DNA from: Candidatus Nitrospira allomarina
Lineage (GTDB): Bacteria; Nitrospirota; Nitrospiria; Nitrospirales; UBA8639
Direction: 5' to 3'
DNA: 64,000 nt
Assembly: GCF_032050975.1 (NCBI RefSeq)
Contig: NZ_CP116967.1
Coordinates: 1,299,001 to 1,363,000, forward strand
Made by a program: the position numbers and the translations under genes. Below, one piece after another: positions 7,690-15,495 of this stretch. How positions within the stretch are numbered: the first letter of the stretch is position 1; every line of letters begins with the position of its first letter. The notes below the pieces were generated by a model. It worked only from the letters and a program-made list of their open reading frames with translations. It was not told where the DNA came from and made no database searches.

Positions 7690-10005
7690 ATGCTTGCTGA
7701 CGTTGTCCTGCCGGCCAGACGGTTCCAGGTCTTTACCTATCAAGTCCCCCTCCATCTCCTTTCCCTGTTGCAGGTAGGAAGTCCCGTAATGGTGCCTTTA
7801 GGCTCTACTGTTGTCTCTGGAGTGGTCGTGTCGCTTTTTGAAACACAAAACTCTTCTTCCCTGCAAACGCAGTTCCGTCAAAAACCGTTACGTGCCATTC
7901 TTTCGTTGGAGGCCGATGCCGGGAACCGTCCGTTGGAACACAACCTTCTTCGGCTGGTTGAAAAAATTTCAGATTATTATCTGGCTCCTTTCTCCGCATG
8001 CTTGCGGTTGATTGTCCCTCCACATTCGATACCGGTAATAAGGCGAATATCCTTAACGGACGACGGTCGACAGGCCTTATCGGACCGCTCGCTGGCATCT
8101 GACGTCCAGTTGGTGCTTCGCAAGTTAGAACAGGCTCCCAGGGGATTGCTCCGATCCTCTCTTATGCGAACGATGAACAATGGGTCAGATATTCTGGCTC
8201 GTGCGAAAAGGAAGGGATGGATTATCGAACAGACGACCCTGCCTTCAGGATCCAAGGGTCAAAGTCCGGTTCGTGGAAGCAGAGTTGGACGAAACCCCAT
8301 GCATTCAGCTTCCCGAGGGTTATTTGATTCTCCAGAAGAATCAAGGGAAATCCCGGAATCTCTTCAACGTTCGGCGTCCGGCTTTAAAGACAACCGGACA
8401 TGGAACCTTTTATTCACTGCCGTCCAAACCGGCGGTTTTCAGGAGGTGCCTGTTGTGGGATTGGAATCAATTCGACAGGATCTGCTGTTCACGATGATTG
8501 AGACCATTCTGAATAAAGGCCGCCGCGTCCTCATCCTTGCTCCAGAAGTTCAGCAAGCCGAAATCCTTGGCGAACAGGTACGACTTGTTGGCAATATTCA
8601 GGTTGAGGTCTACCATGGCCATCTTTCGACAATGGTTCGTGCTGCTCGATGGGAACGAATTCGACAGGGCGACGTGCAGGTCGTGGTGGGGACTCGATCA
8701 GCACTATTTCTGCCAGTCCCAAATTTGGGGCTCGTTTGGATCAATCAGGAGGAAGATCCGTCCTACAAAGATGAGCATCTTCCGTATTTTCACGCCCGGG
8801 AAGTCGCGCGAATGCGGGGAGAATGTGACCAGGCTCTCGTAGTATATAGTTCGACGTCGCCTTCCTTGGAACTCTACGGACGATTTACAGAGCAGGTCGG
8901 TGAGGCATTGGAACGCTCATCACAGCAGATTCCCCATGTGAATATGGTTGATTTGCGAACCTTTTCGTATGAGACCATCATGTCCCCGGTTTTAATCACC
9001 AGGATCACGCAGTCCTTGGACGAGGGGAAGCAAGTAATTTTACTTCTCAATCGTAAAGGGTTTTCCGGTGCGCTGGTGTGCCGGGATTGTGGAAAGGCTC
9101 CGAGCTGCCCCACCTGCGGGGTTGCCTTGAAACTCTATCAGCGACCTTCCCGTTTGGTGTGCACCTACTGTGAGGGAATTCAACCAACCCCTGAAACCTG
9201 CCCCACATGTCAGGGCAGGGTGTTTCGATTCTCCGGCATGGGAACGCAGCGACTGGAAGAAGAGGTGAGGCGTCTTTTTCCCGCAGTCCCGGTTGCTCGG
9301 TTCGATCGGGAAAATGTAAAAACCCCCGAAGCGGCTGATACGATGTTACGCCAATTCCGGCAGAGGGATATTGGGGTAATGATCGGGACGGAATTTTTAG
9401 TTCATCAATCAGAGCCACCTACGGCTCCTGTCATTGGGTTACCTCAAGCTGATCTTGGGCTCCATATTCCTGAATTCCGATCAGCCGAACGAACGTTTCA
9501 GATGTTGTCGAGGGCTCTCAGATTGGCCCGGAATGGACAGGAGCCCGGGGAGGTGATTCTCCAAACCCGAATACCTGATCATCATGTACTTACAGCCATT
9601 GGGCACCAGTGGCCCCGAATGTTTTATGACCAGGAACTGGAGTTGCGTGACCTCTTAGGGTATCCCCCGACTACCCACGTAATTTTGTTGGTTGTGACGG
9701 GGGAGCAGGCGACACGGGTGCAAAAAATCGTGGGCTTTCTCCAACAACGATTGAAAGAGTTTGAAGGGAGAAGACCTTCAGGTGCAGCGGGAAAAGGGGG
9801 CATGGGAACCCCAATGGTCCTGGGGCCGATGGCATCCAAGAAACCAGGACGGATTAAGAAAAATCGTGTAATCTTTTTGATAAAAACGGTTGATTTATCG
9901 GAAGCACAGCGAGGTCTTCGCAGCCTTCAGCGGGCGTATGAAGCAGAATTTCCCAAAGATCCGGTAATCGTTGAATTTAATGTGGACCCCATGGACATTC
10001 AATAG
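7690..10005 (+). CDS. priA: PriA-like primosomal protein N', helicase motifs lost
   Basis: 771 residues, the family's usual length. The N-terminal 3'-DNA-binding domain (LPARRFQVFTYQVP) and the eight-Cys zinc module (CRDCGKAPSCPTCG, then CTYC and CPTC) are clear, as is GTQRLEEEVRRLFP. The ATPase motifs are not intact. Where PriA has GVTGSGKT this protein reads AVQTGGFQE (near 243-251) with no P-loop Lys. The DEEH box is NQEED (352-356). The KGxDFP motif reads VHQSEPP, and the QVAGRAGR motif reads SRALRLAR (about 607-614). It should still bind forked DNA and primosome partners but probably not unwind DNA. A comparable loss is known in actinobacterial PriA. The frame is intact, so this is not simple decay. 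Confidence 0.88.
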   Translation: MLADVVLPARRFQVFTYQVPLHLLSLLQVGSPVMVPLGSTVVSGVVVSLFETQNSSSLQTQFRQKPLRAILSLEADAGNRPLEHNLLRLVEKISDYYLAPFSACLRLIVPPHSIPVIRRISLTDDGRQALSDRSLASDVQLVLRKLEQAPRGLLRSSLMRTMNNGSDILARAKRKGWIIEQTTLPSGSKGQSPVRGSRVGRNPMHSASRGLFDSPEESREIPESLQRSASGFKDNRTWNLLFTAVQTGGFQEVPVVGLESIRQDLLFTMIETILNKGRRVLILAPEVQQAEILGEQVRLVGNIQVEVYHGHLSTMVRAARWERIRQGDVQVVVGTRSALFLPVPNLGLVWINQEEDPSYKDEHLPYFHAREVARMRGECDQALVVYSSTSPSLELYGRFTEQVGEALERSSQQIPHVNMVDLRTFSYETIMSPVLITRITQSLDEGKQVILLLNRKGFSGALVCRDCGKAPSCPTCGVALKLYQRPSRLVCTYCEGIQPTPETCPTCQGRVFRFSGMGTQRLEEEVRRLFPAVPVARFDRENVKTPEAADTMLRQFRQRDIGVMIGTEFLVHQSEPPTAPVIGLPQADLGLHIPEFRSAERTFQMLSRALRLARNGQEPGEVILQTRIPDHHVLTAIGHQWPRMFYDQELELRDLLGYPPTTHVILLVVTGEQATRVQKIVGFLQQRLKEFEGRRPSGAAGKGGMGTPMVLGPMASKKPGRIKKNRVIFLIKTVDLSEAQRGLRSLQRAYEAEFPKDPVIVEFNVDPMDIQ

Positions 10006-10029
10006 CAGGGGTTTGGTCTTATCACGGGA

Positions 10030-10470
10030 TTACCCTGATCGCCTTCTTGACTGTTTCTTCTGGTTTTTTGTTTTGGGAAGGGTTGTTGAAGGGGAGGTCG
10101 GGGTGTTCTTCTCTCGAGTGCGTTTGAAGATGCCATAGGCAAAGGTCATCCAGAACACGCCGGAAAACAAGCCAAACAACACGGCGGTGAAAATCCGTTC
10201 CAATTCTTCTAATGGAGGTTCTGGTCCCAGCTTTTGAAGATCGGCCATTTGCATGATGGGCCACGCCAGACTTTCCACTCCTAAGAGAAGTGTGGAAATC
10301 GCCCAGATAGATCCAATAGACGGACTTTTCCAGGCCAATAGGATAGCCAATCCGATGGCCAGAGCCACCCCCAAAGGTACCGATAGGGCTCCCACCAATA
10401 ACCAGAGACCCACCGTCACGGTGAGGCTTCCCAACACAGCGTTCAGTTGATGCCACAAATGATCATTCAT
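10030..10470 (-). CDS. Small multi-span membrane protein, unknown
   Basis: 146 residues starting MNDHLWHQLNAVLG. Hydrophobic segments lie near residues 14-46 (probably two spans in a hairpin), 52-68 and 88-108, and the tail is very basic (KTKNQKKQSRRRSG). The leftward frame gives this clean membrane pattern, whereas the overlapping alternative frame does not, so I chose this one. It converges on the PriA-like gene with only 24 bases between stops and is about 110 bases downstream of the beta-helix gene, with which it may be cotranscribed. No family recognised. Confidence 0.6.
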   Translation of the reverse strand: MNDHLWHQLNAVLGSLTVTVGLWLLVGALSVPLGVALAIGLAILLAWKSPSIGSIWAISTLLLGVESLAWPIMQMADLQKLGPEPPLEELERIFTAVLFGLFSGVFWMTFAYGIFKRTREKNTPTSPSTTLPKTKNQKKQSRRRSG

Positions 10471-10579
10471 CTCAAATTGTCCTGAAAAGTCCTGTCAACG
10501 TCGGCCACCATATCATAGACCCTCGTTCCCCAGCATCCTGTATGGTTTTGGTGAATGACCAGCCGTGCGGCGATTCGAT

Positions 10580-11392
10580 CTAGCGACCAATATCAGCCAA
10601 AGGTTCGGTGGTGAGGGTATAGGCTCCGCGAGGGTTATGGACCAAATGGTTTGACTGAGGGAGGTCATCAGATTTTGGGGTGCTTTCACAATCCGGAGTG
10701 AGCACGATTCCCCAATGCGCATTTTCTTCACAAGTATTCTCGAGGATAAGCGCCTTAGCGAGGTGAAAGAGCAGAATGCCGCTTAGCATATTTTCCCGAC
10801 AGATGTTTTTAATCATATCGGGTCGAGTGCCCTCGTCCCGTGCGGCCATTCCAAAATGATGATTGCCAAAACATGTATTTTCCCGGAGATACGGTTGAGC
10901 GCCGGCAAACGAAAAAATACCGGACTCCCGATTATGAGAGATCTCGTTGTCGAACAAGGTCGGGCGGCAATCCGGTCCATAAATAACAACTCCGGATAAA
11001 AGCCCTTCTGTGGCCCTGCAGTGAGATATGGTGCACACCGAATCTAAAATATTCAGGGCAGAATGTTGGTCGCTGCCCACATACCGAAACGTGATACCAC
11101 TGATCTGTCCGCCGGAAACTCGTTGAAGATAACAAGGACCGCTCCGCCGATTGAATATTGTGACCTGATCCCGACCGGCGCCGACAAGATGGATGCTTCG
11201 TTCAGTCATTACCAACCGATCTTCATAGACCCCCGGTCGAATGAATATTTGATCATCTTGTTGTGCGTGAGCGAGAGCTTCGCTGGGTAGGGTGAAGCAA
11301 TCTGGGTGCTCCGCATCTACAATTAACGTTTTTCCCCCGAAAGGATTGGGTGGTGGTTCGTAAAGAGGTGAGTGTTCAGCGGACAAGGCCAT
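10580..11392 (-). CDS. Right-handed beta-helix repeat protein (NosD/PbH1-like)
   Basis: 270 residues. After KTLIVDAEHPDCFTLPSEAL, a DUF1565-like opening that introduces listed positions, come repeated PbH1 coils: SGITFRYVGS, SGVVIYGPDCRPTLFDNEIS, SGIFSFAG, HFGMAARDEGTRPDMIKNIC, SGILLFHLAKALILENTCEE, HWGIVL. Asn and Gly recur at turn positions every ~23 residues. Beta-helix proteins of this type bind or cleave polysaccharides or act as scaffolds; no catalytic Asp set for a pectate lyase is obvious. There is no signal peptide in the N-terminus as read, so it may be cytoplasmic. The substrate is unknown. Confidence 0.8.
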   Translation of the reverse strand: MALSAEHSPLYEPPPNPFGGKTLIVDAEHPDCFTLPSEALAHAQQDDQIFIRPGVYEDRLVMTERSIHLVGAGRDQVTIFNRRSGPCYLQRVSGGQISGITFRYVGSDQHSALNILDSVCTISHCRATEGLLSGVVIYGPDCRPTLFDNEISHNRESGIFSFAGAQPYLRENTCFGNHHFGMAARDEGTRPDMIKNICRENMLSGILLFHLAKALILENTCEENAHWGIVLTPDCESTPKSDDLPQSNHLVHNPRGAYTLTTEPLADIGR

Positions 11393-11813
11393 CTCCTATT
11401 GCAAAATAGTTCTGTCAAACGTGGGCCATGAAATCTATGGTGACCAAAAATGAATTGAATGTCCTCAAGCAGATGAATTCAAACCGAAGGGTAAACCATA
11501 CAGAATTTCCTTAAATTGACATTTAATTATTCAAGATCCAATGCCCGATATAAGGGGAAAAATCCTGTAATTTTGACATTTGCTATTTTTGGTATTGAAA
11601 TTGCTGAGACTTTCTTCTTGTACAAAAAATAAATTCTAAAGTCTTTTTTGTCTAAATTTATTTTTTAATGATCCAAGAAATTTTCTGCATTATTTTTTCT
11701 GCATTAAAAGAGAAGTCTGTTTCGCCATCAGTAATTTCAACTGCTTTTGTCAGAGAATTCTGACTCCCCCTCAATAATTTCAACTGTTTTCCCCCAGGAA
11801 AGCGAGCTTCCTT
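11393..11813. other. A/T-rich intergenic region between divergent genes
   Basis: A 420-base A/T-rich spacer separating the leftward beta-helix gene from the rightward di-heme oxidoreductase gene. It carries a sigma-54-like site at 11589 and two copies of AATTTCAACTG followed by Y-TTTT about 47 bases apart near 11731 and 11778, which could be operator half-sites. No gene seen. Confidence 0.4.
11589..11605 (+). promoter_or_regulatory. Possible sigma-54 promoter before di-heme oxidoreductase gene
   Basis: TTGGTATTGAAATTGCT has GG and GC spaced by 10 bases and a perfect TTGCT block, but T replaces the usual C after GG. It would leave a leader of about 200 bases. Confidence 0.35.
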
Positions 11814-13415
11814 ATGCGACGGTATGAGAAGAATGGTATGTCCATGTTCTTTGTGTTCATAGTGCTGAGCACGATATCGTTTATAACAGGTTTACCTGGA
11901 GCCCAGGCACAGGAAACGGATATTTTTCAACATCCTAATACTGAACAGGCAGGGATTAAGAAATCTTTGGAGCAGCAAATTGGGGCTGGCAGGGGAGATA
12001 TTAACACTCCCGATTCCTCGCTGTACATCATTAGCCGGGATCCGTTTCGCTCCATTCGTCGTGGTCGAAATCTCTTTCAACGAAAATTCACCATATCTCA
12101 AGGAATGGGCCCACGCAATGGTGACGGATTCGGAGATATTAGCGCCGATGCTTCGCTGGGCGCAGGGTTAGCCGATAGTTGTGCGGCCTGCCACGGACGT
12201 CCACGAGGATCGGCAGGATTTGGTGGAGTTGTGTTTACCCGTCCGGATAGCCGGGATGCCCCACATTTGTTCGGGTTAGGAATTATCGAAATGCTTGCGG
12301 ATGAAATTTCTCAAGACCTCCGGCAAACCCGGGATCAGGCCATTGCCAAAGCCAAGGGGGGACGACAATCGGTGGAGGTGTCGTTAAAGAGTAAGGGGAT
12401 TTCCTATGGAACCATTAGAGTGAATCCTGACGGTTCGGTGGATCCATCCCGATTAGAAGGGGTTGATGAGGATCTTCGGGTACGGCCATTTTTTCATCAT
12501 GGCGGCACCATTTCCATCAGGGAATTTGTTGTCGGGGCATTGAATGGAGAAATGGGTATGGAGGCTTTTGATCCGGATTTGGCCAAGGCGGCTAAGGGTG
12601 GAGAAGTGGTAACGCCATCGGGAATGGTGTTGAATGGAAAGATTGATACCATTGAAGCACCTCCGGCTCTGAGTGAAAGTGATGATCTGGATCGGGATGG
12701 GGTGGCCAATGAAATTCCCGTGAGTCTGGTGGACCACCTGGAATTCTATTTGTTGAATTATTTTAAGCCCGCCATAGGCCGCCAGACCAGAGATGCTGAA
12801 CAAGGGCAGAAACTCTTTCAGGACATTCAATGCACCGGTTGCCATATCCAAAATTTAGTCATTGAAAAAGATCGACGGGTGGCTGATGTGGAAACTTCAT
12901 TTGACCGCCGCCGAGGGATTTTCAATGACCTGTTTGCCGTGGCGACTCCTTTGTTCCAAGAAGTTCCTGGTTCAGGTACTCCATCGGTGAAAAAACCCAA
13001 GGGTCAGCGGTTTGTTGTGAAGAATATTTATGCAGATTTCAAACGGCATAATCTTGGCCCAAAATTCTGGGAACGCAATTGGGATGGTACCTTGACCAAG
13101 GAGTTGATGACCGAACCGCTATGGGGAGTGGGGACGACTGCCCCTTATGGGCATGACGGGAGGAGTATTGATCTGTGGTCGGTTATCATGCGGCACGGTG
13201 GTGAAGCGCAAAATGCTCGCGATCGCTTTGCCCGATTACCGGAAGTGAAGCAGGGGCAGATAATTGATTTTCTCCAGACGTTAGTGTTGTTTCCACCTGA
13301 CGATACGGCCTCCAATTTGAACCCGGGTGATTCTCAATCACATAATTTCCCTCAGTATGAACATGGCAATATTGCGTTGCCTTCATTATTTAACGATCCA
13401 AGCGATTTGGAATAA
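11814..13415 (+). CDS. Di-heme oxidoreductase, putative (DHOR/DUF1111 family), secreted c-type cytochrome
   Basis: 533 residues with an N-terminal signal peptide (FVFIVLSTISFITGLPGAQA, cleavage near AQA). Two c-type haem motifs are visible: CAACH in SCAACHGRPRG and CTGCH in IQCTGCHIQNL. The C-terminal TTAPYGHDGRSIDLWSVIMRHGG is the hallmark block of this family, which is distantly related to MauG-like di-heme peroxidases. Expected location is the periplasm, where it would accept or donate electrons; some members were annotated as thiol oxidoreductases without firm biochemical support. A possible sigma-54 site lies upstream and a hairpin follows the stop. The substrate cannot be told from sequence. 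Confidence 0.88.
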   Translation: MRRYEKNGMSMFFVFIVLSTISFITGLPGAQAQETDIFQHPNTEQAGIKKSLEQQIGAGRGDINTPDSSLYIISRDPFRSIRRGRNLFQRKFTISQGMGPRNGDGFGDISADASLGAGLADSCAACHGRPRGSAGFGGVVFTRPDSRDAPHLFGLGIIEMLADEISQDLRQTRDQAIAKAKGGRQSVEVSLKSKGISYGTIRVNPDGSVDPSRLEGVDEDLRVRPFFHHGGTISIREFVVGALNGEMGMEAFDPDLAKAAKGGEVVTPSGMVLNGKIDTIEAPPALSESDDLDRDGVANEIPVSLVDHLEFYLLNYFKPAIGRQTRDAEQGQKLFQDIQCTGCHIQNLVIEKDRRVADVETSFDRRRGIFNDLFAVATPLFQEVPGSGTPSVKKPKGQRFVVKNIYADFKRHNLGPKFWERNWDGTLTKELMTEPLWGVGTTAPYGHDGRSIDLWSVIMRHGGEAQNARDRFARLPEVKQGQIIDFLQTLVLFPPDDTASNLNPGDSQSHNFPQYEHGNIALPSLFNDPSDLE

Positions 13416-13450
13416 AGGGATTTTTCCTCGTTCTTCCCTGCCTCTTGGCA

Positions 13451-13483
13451 TCAAACCCGTGGGTTAAAAGCTCACGGGTTTGA
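13451..13483. terminator. Perfect hairpin between convergent genes
   Basis: TCAAACCCGTG and CACGGGTTTGA form an uninterrupted 11-bp stem with an 11-base loop, 35 bases after the di-heme oxidoreductase stop. It lacks a long T run but sits where a terminator for that gene, or a bidirectional one, is expected. The rest of 13416-13754 has no credible gene. Confidence 0.6.
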
Positions 13484-13754
13484 ACCCTTTCCTGCAATGA
13501 GAGATGTCCCGCCATTGCCGTTTTTATTGTTGTGCGGTGGTACAAGCAGGAGGAACAAGCCACCTGGTTTTCAAATTTTTCCTTATCATTCCCTGGCTTT
13601 TCGACTCATCACTAATTGGTAGAGGCCCCAAAACAGTGTTGAGGGTCTATTTTGAGCCATATTGGCCGGCAGCAATCACAATCGGTATGGGGTGGAATCG
13701 GGAGGAGAGTTTGCTTGCCGACAGCAATGTCCTGAGGTATGGCAGATGAGCGGG

Positions 13755-14423
13755 TTAATTGTTCTCAAATGCTTGACGGGTAGCGAAGACCTCGCCTGGA
13801 TGAATCAGAAGCAGACAATCGCCATCAACCGGATCCTTGTGAAATAGTGCAAAAGTGAGGCAGAGCTGAGGGGTGGGTTCAGGAGGAAATTGTAACAAGA
13901 TAGGAACATCCACCAGCGGCGTAGGTGTTTTCAAGGTGGCCAACCTGAGGCGGACAGCCACGAGTGTATCGCGTAGACGGGTTTGAATGAGTTCTTCGGT
14001 GTAATCCCGGGAGGGAGTGATGTATTGATCCCAGAGGGGGTTGGTCATGCCCACGGAGAAATCCAGCCCCACGCTTTGTGCGATTGGTGTGACATCCTTG
14101 AGTATTCCGGATTCAATAGCCTCTTTCCTGGATCGGATCGGGAGTGATTCAAAATCAGGAGGAATATCCCCTGAACTGAGTGAAAGAGGCGATTGGGACG
14201 GTTCAGAGAAATCTGAATGCACAAGATCGGAACTTTCTGGAGACTGGGTGTGTTCACTTTTTGAGGGAATTAGATTGTCCAAAGGGGTCTTCCCTAATGC
14301 TTGAAGAAGACCTTCATAAACGGCTTTGGCAGAATCCGTCCACGCATCATCCATCGGCAATCCCCGAAAGGCCGCCTCAGAAGCTTTTTTCTCATCATGG
14401 GTTAAAACACGTTGGGCTTTCAT
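13755..14423 (-). CDS. DUF6573-like protein with long N-terminal extension
   Basis: 222 residues from the ATG at 14423 (MKAQRVLTHDEKKAS); an in-frame start at 14504 would add 27 residues that look non-coding. Residues 1-45 are helical, 45-105 are Ser/Pro/Glu-rich and probably disordered, and the last ~115 residues hold SGILKDVTPIAQSVGL followed by MTNPLWDQYI and a strand-rich end LLIHPGEVF. That C-terminal layout resembles DUF6573, a small domain often carried by plasmid and phage genomes, function unknown. It may be followed by nothing in the same direction; mpsC lies 180 bases upstream on the same strand. The family call is tentative. Confidence 0.6.
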   Translation of the reverse strand: MKAQRVLTHDEKKASEAAFRGLPMDDAWTDSAKAVYEGLLQALGKTPLDNLIPSKSEHTQSPESSDLVHSDFSEPSQSPLSLSSGDIPPDFESLPIRSRKEAIESGILKDVTPIAQSVGLDFSVGMTNPLWDQYITPSRDYTEELIQTRLRDTLVAVRLRLATLKTPTPLVDVPILLQFPPEPTPQLCLTFALFHKDPVDGDCLLLIHPGEVFATRQAFENN

Positions 14424-14605
14424 ACTCTCAAAGATAAGGCAAATCCACGGGAAGTCAAGACTCAAATTTTTCTGTCCACCAAAAATCCGGGAAATGGAGA
14501 ACAAAGGAAGTAGAAAGCCGGTACATGAGAAATCGCAGACGGTCTGACCACCCCGGTTATTTACAGGGTATCTGTGAAGTGGTTGATATCTCGAAAAGAG
14601 GCTGT

Positions 14606-14977
14606 TTACCGGAATGTCGCTTCCAAATCACGATCTAACGTCAGGACGATGATGCGTTCTTCGATCCGAGTATCGATATCCGTAAACAGGGCAGTGGTTT
14701 CCGCACCGGTGATCTCCAGGATTTCACGACACAGTTGCTCTCTTCCCTGGGAGATGAGATTTTGGCGCATCTGTTTGACCATTCCAATGCCTTCTTCACT
14801 CTTAGCCAATTGGCGTTCGGCTGGCGTAAGAACACCTTTGAGACGAATGAGGATGGTGTCGCGAAGAATGCTGGCTCGAACATCGGTGGGTCCACGGCCC
14901 ATGAATTCCTGTTCGAATTTAATGATGGCATTTCGGATCGCCGATTCCATTTCACCTCGTGTGAAGAGGGGTTTCAT
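14606..14977 (-). CDS. mpsC: MpsC-family (DUF2294) protein
   Basis: 123 residues. The DUF2294 signature is plain: MGRGPTDVRASILRDTILIR, then LKGVLTPAERQLAKSEEG, then FTDIDTRIEERIIVLTLD. In Staphylococcus aureus the homologue is MpsC of the membrane-potential-generating MpsABC system, in which MpsB is a DUF2309 protein and MpsA is NuoL-like. Here the DUF2309 gene dabA starts about 520 bases away, divergently, and NuoL-like genes follow, so the neighbours match. There is no membrane span, so it is probably cytoplasmic. Its exact role in the complex is not established. The start has GGAAAG upstream; Met10 is an alternative. Confidence 0.85.
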   Translation of the reverse strand: MKPLFTRGEMESAIRNAIIKFEQEFMGRGPTDVRASILRDTILIRLKGVLTPAERQLAKSEEGIGMVKQMRQNLISQGREQLCREILEITGAETTALFTDIDTRIEERIIVLTLDRDLEATFR

Positions 14978-15236
14978 AGAGTAATGCTTTCCGGCAAGAC
15001 TAAGCTTGGCCCATTCACTATCGATCTTTCACAATTCCCTATGAAAGAATCTCAGGAACTTGAGGAGCAACCTATCCCCCTGATATAAGCGTATTGTTCA
15101 TGTGAGGTCAAGAAGAGTTAGGGCTTCTCCTCGAATGCCTGAGGAGGGTGGTAATTGTGCTGATTTTGACCTTGATCGTAGAACGGGTTTGTCGGATCGC
15201 TTGCATCATTCAGCGTGGGATTGAGGTACGCGATGG

Positions 15237-15298
15237 AAAAAGCCAACCGAGTGATCTCCTGAAGCTAAAAAAAGGAGACGCCCATCGGTTGGCTTTTT
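15237..15298 (+). promoter_or_regulatory. Long hairpin upstream of dabA (leader terminator or small RNA end)
   Basis: AAAAAGCCAACCGA pairs perfectly with TCGGTTGGCTTTTT over 14 bp, and inside it TCTCCT pairs with AGGAGA. The 3' arm runs into T residues, so it is a strong intrinsic-terminator shape on the + strand, and the A run makes it usable on the - strand too. No + strand gene precedes it, so it may end an untranslated leader of dabA or a small RNA. The same outer arms recur after dabA at 18895-18945. Apart from this, 14978-15495 shows no gene. Confidence 0.6.
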
Positions 15299-15495
15299 TA
15301 TTGAAAATAGAGTTTTTTGCACGCGGCTCAATTCACTTAAATCTAGGGAAATGGATGCATGATCTTGTCAGGCTTTCCCCTCTGCCATTTCAGCCTGATT
15401 CCCGTTATTTTAACCAGTAAGAGCACAAATGATTTCTTTAAACCTTGATTTGACGCTATGGGATGTCCGTGCTCTTAAAATGGGGAAATGGAGCA

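Noticed and set aside
10022..10456. Alternative leftward frame overlapping the small membrane protein gene
   Set aside because: It lacks a coherent hydrophobic pattern and begins inside the better frame; the 10030-10470 frame gives clean membrane spans.
15148..15420. Open frame of ~90 codons before dabA
   Set aside because: It runs straight through the perfect hairpin at 15237-15298 and has no protein-like composition.
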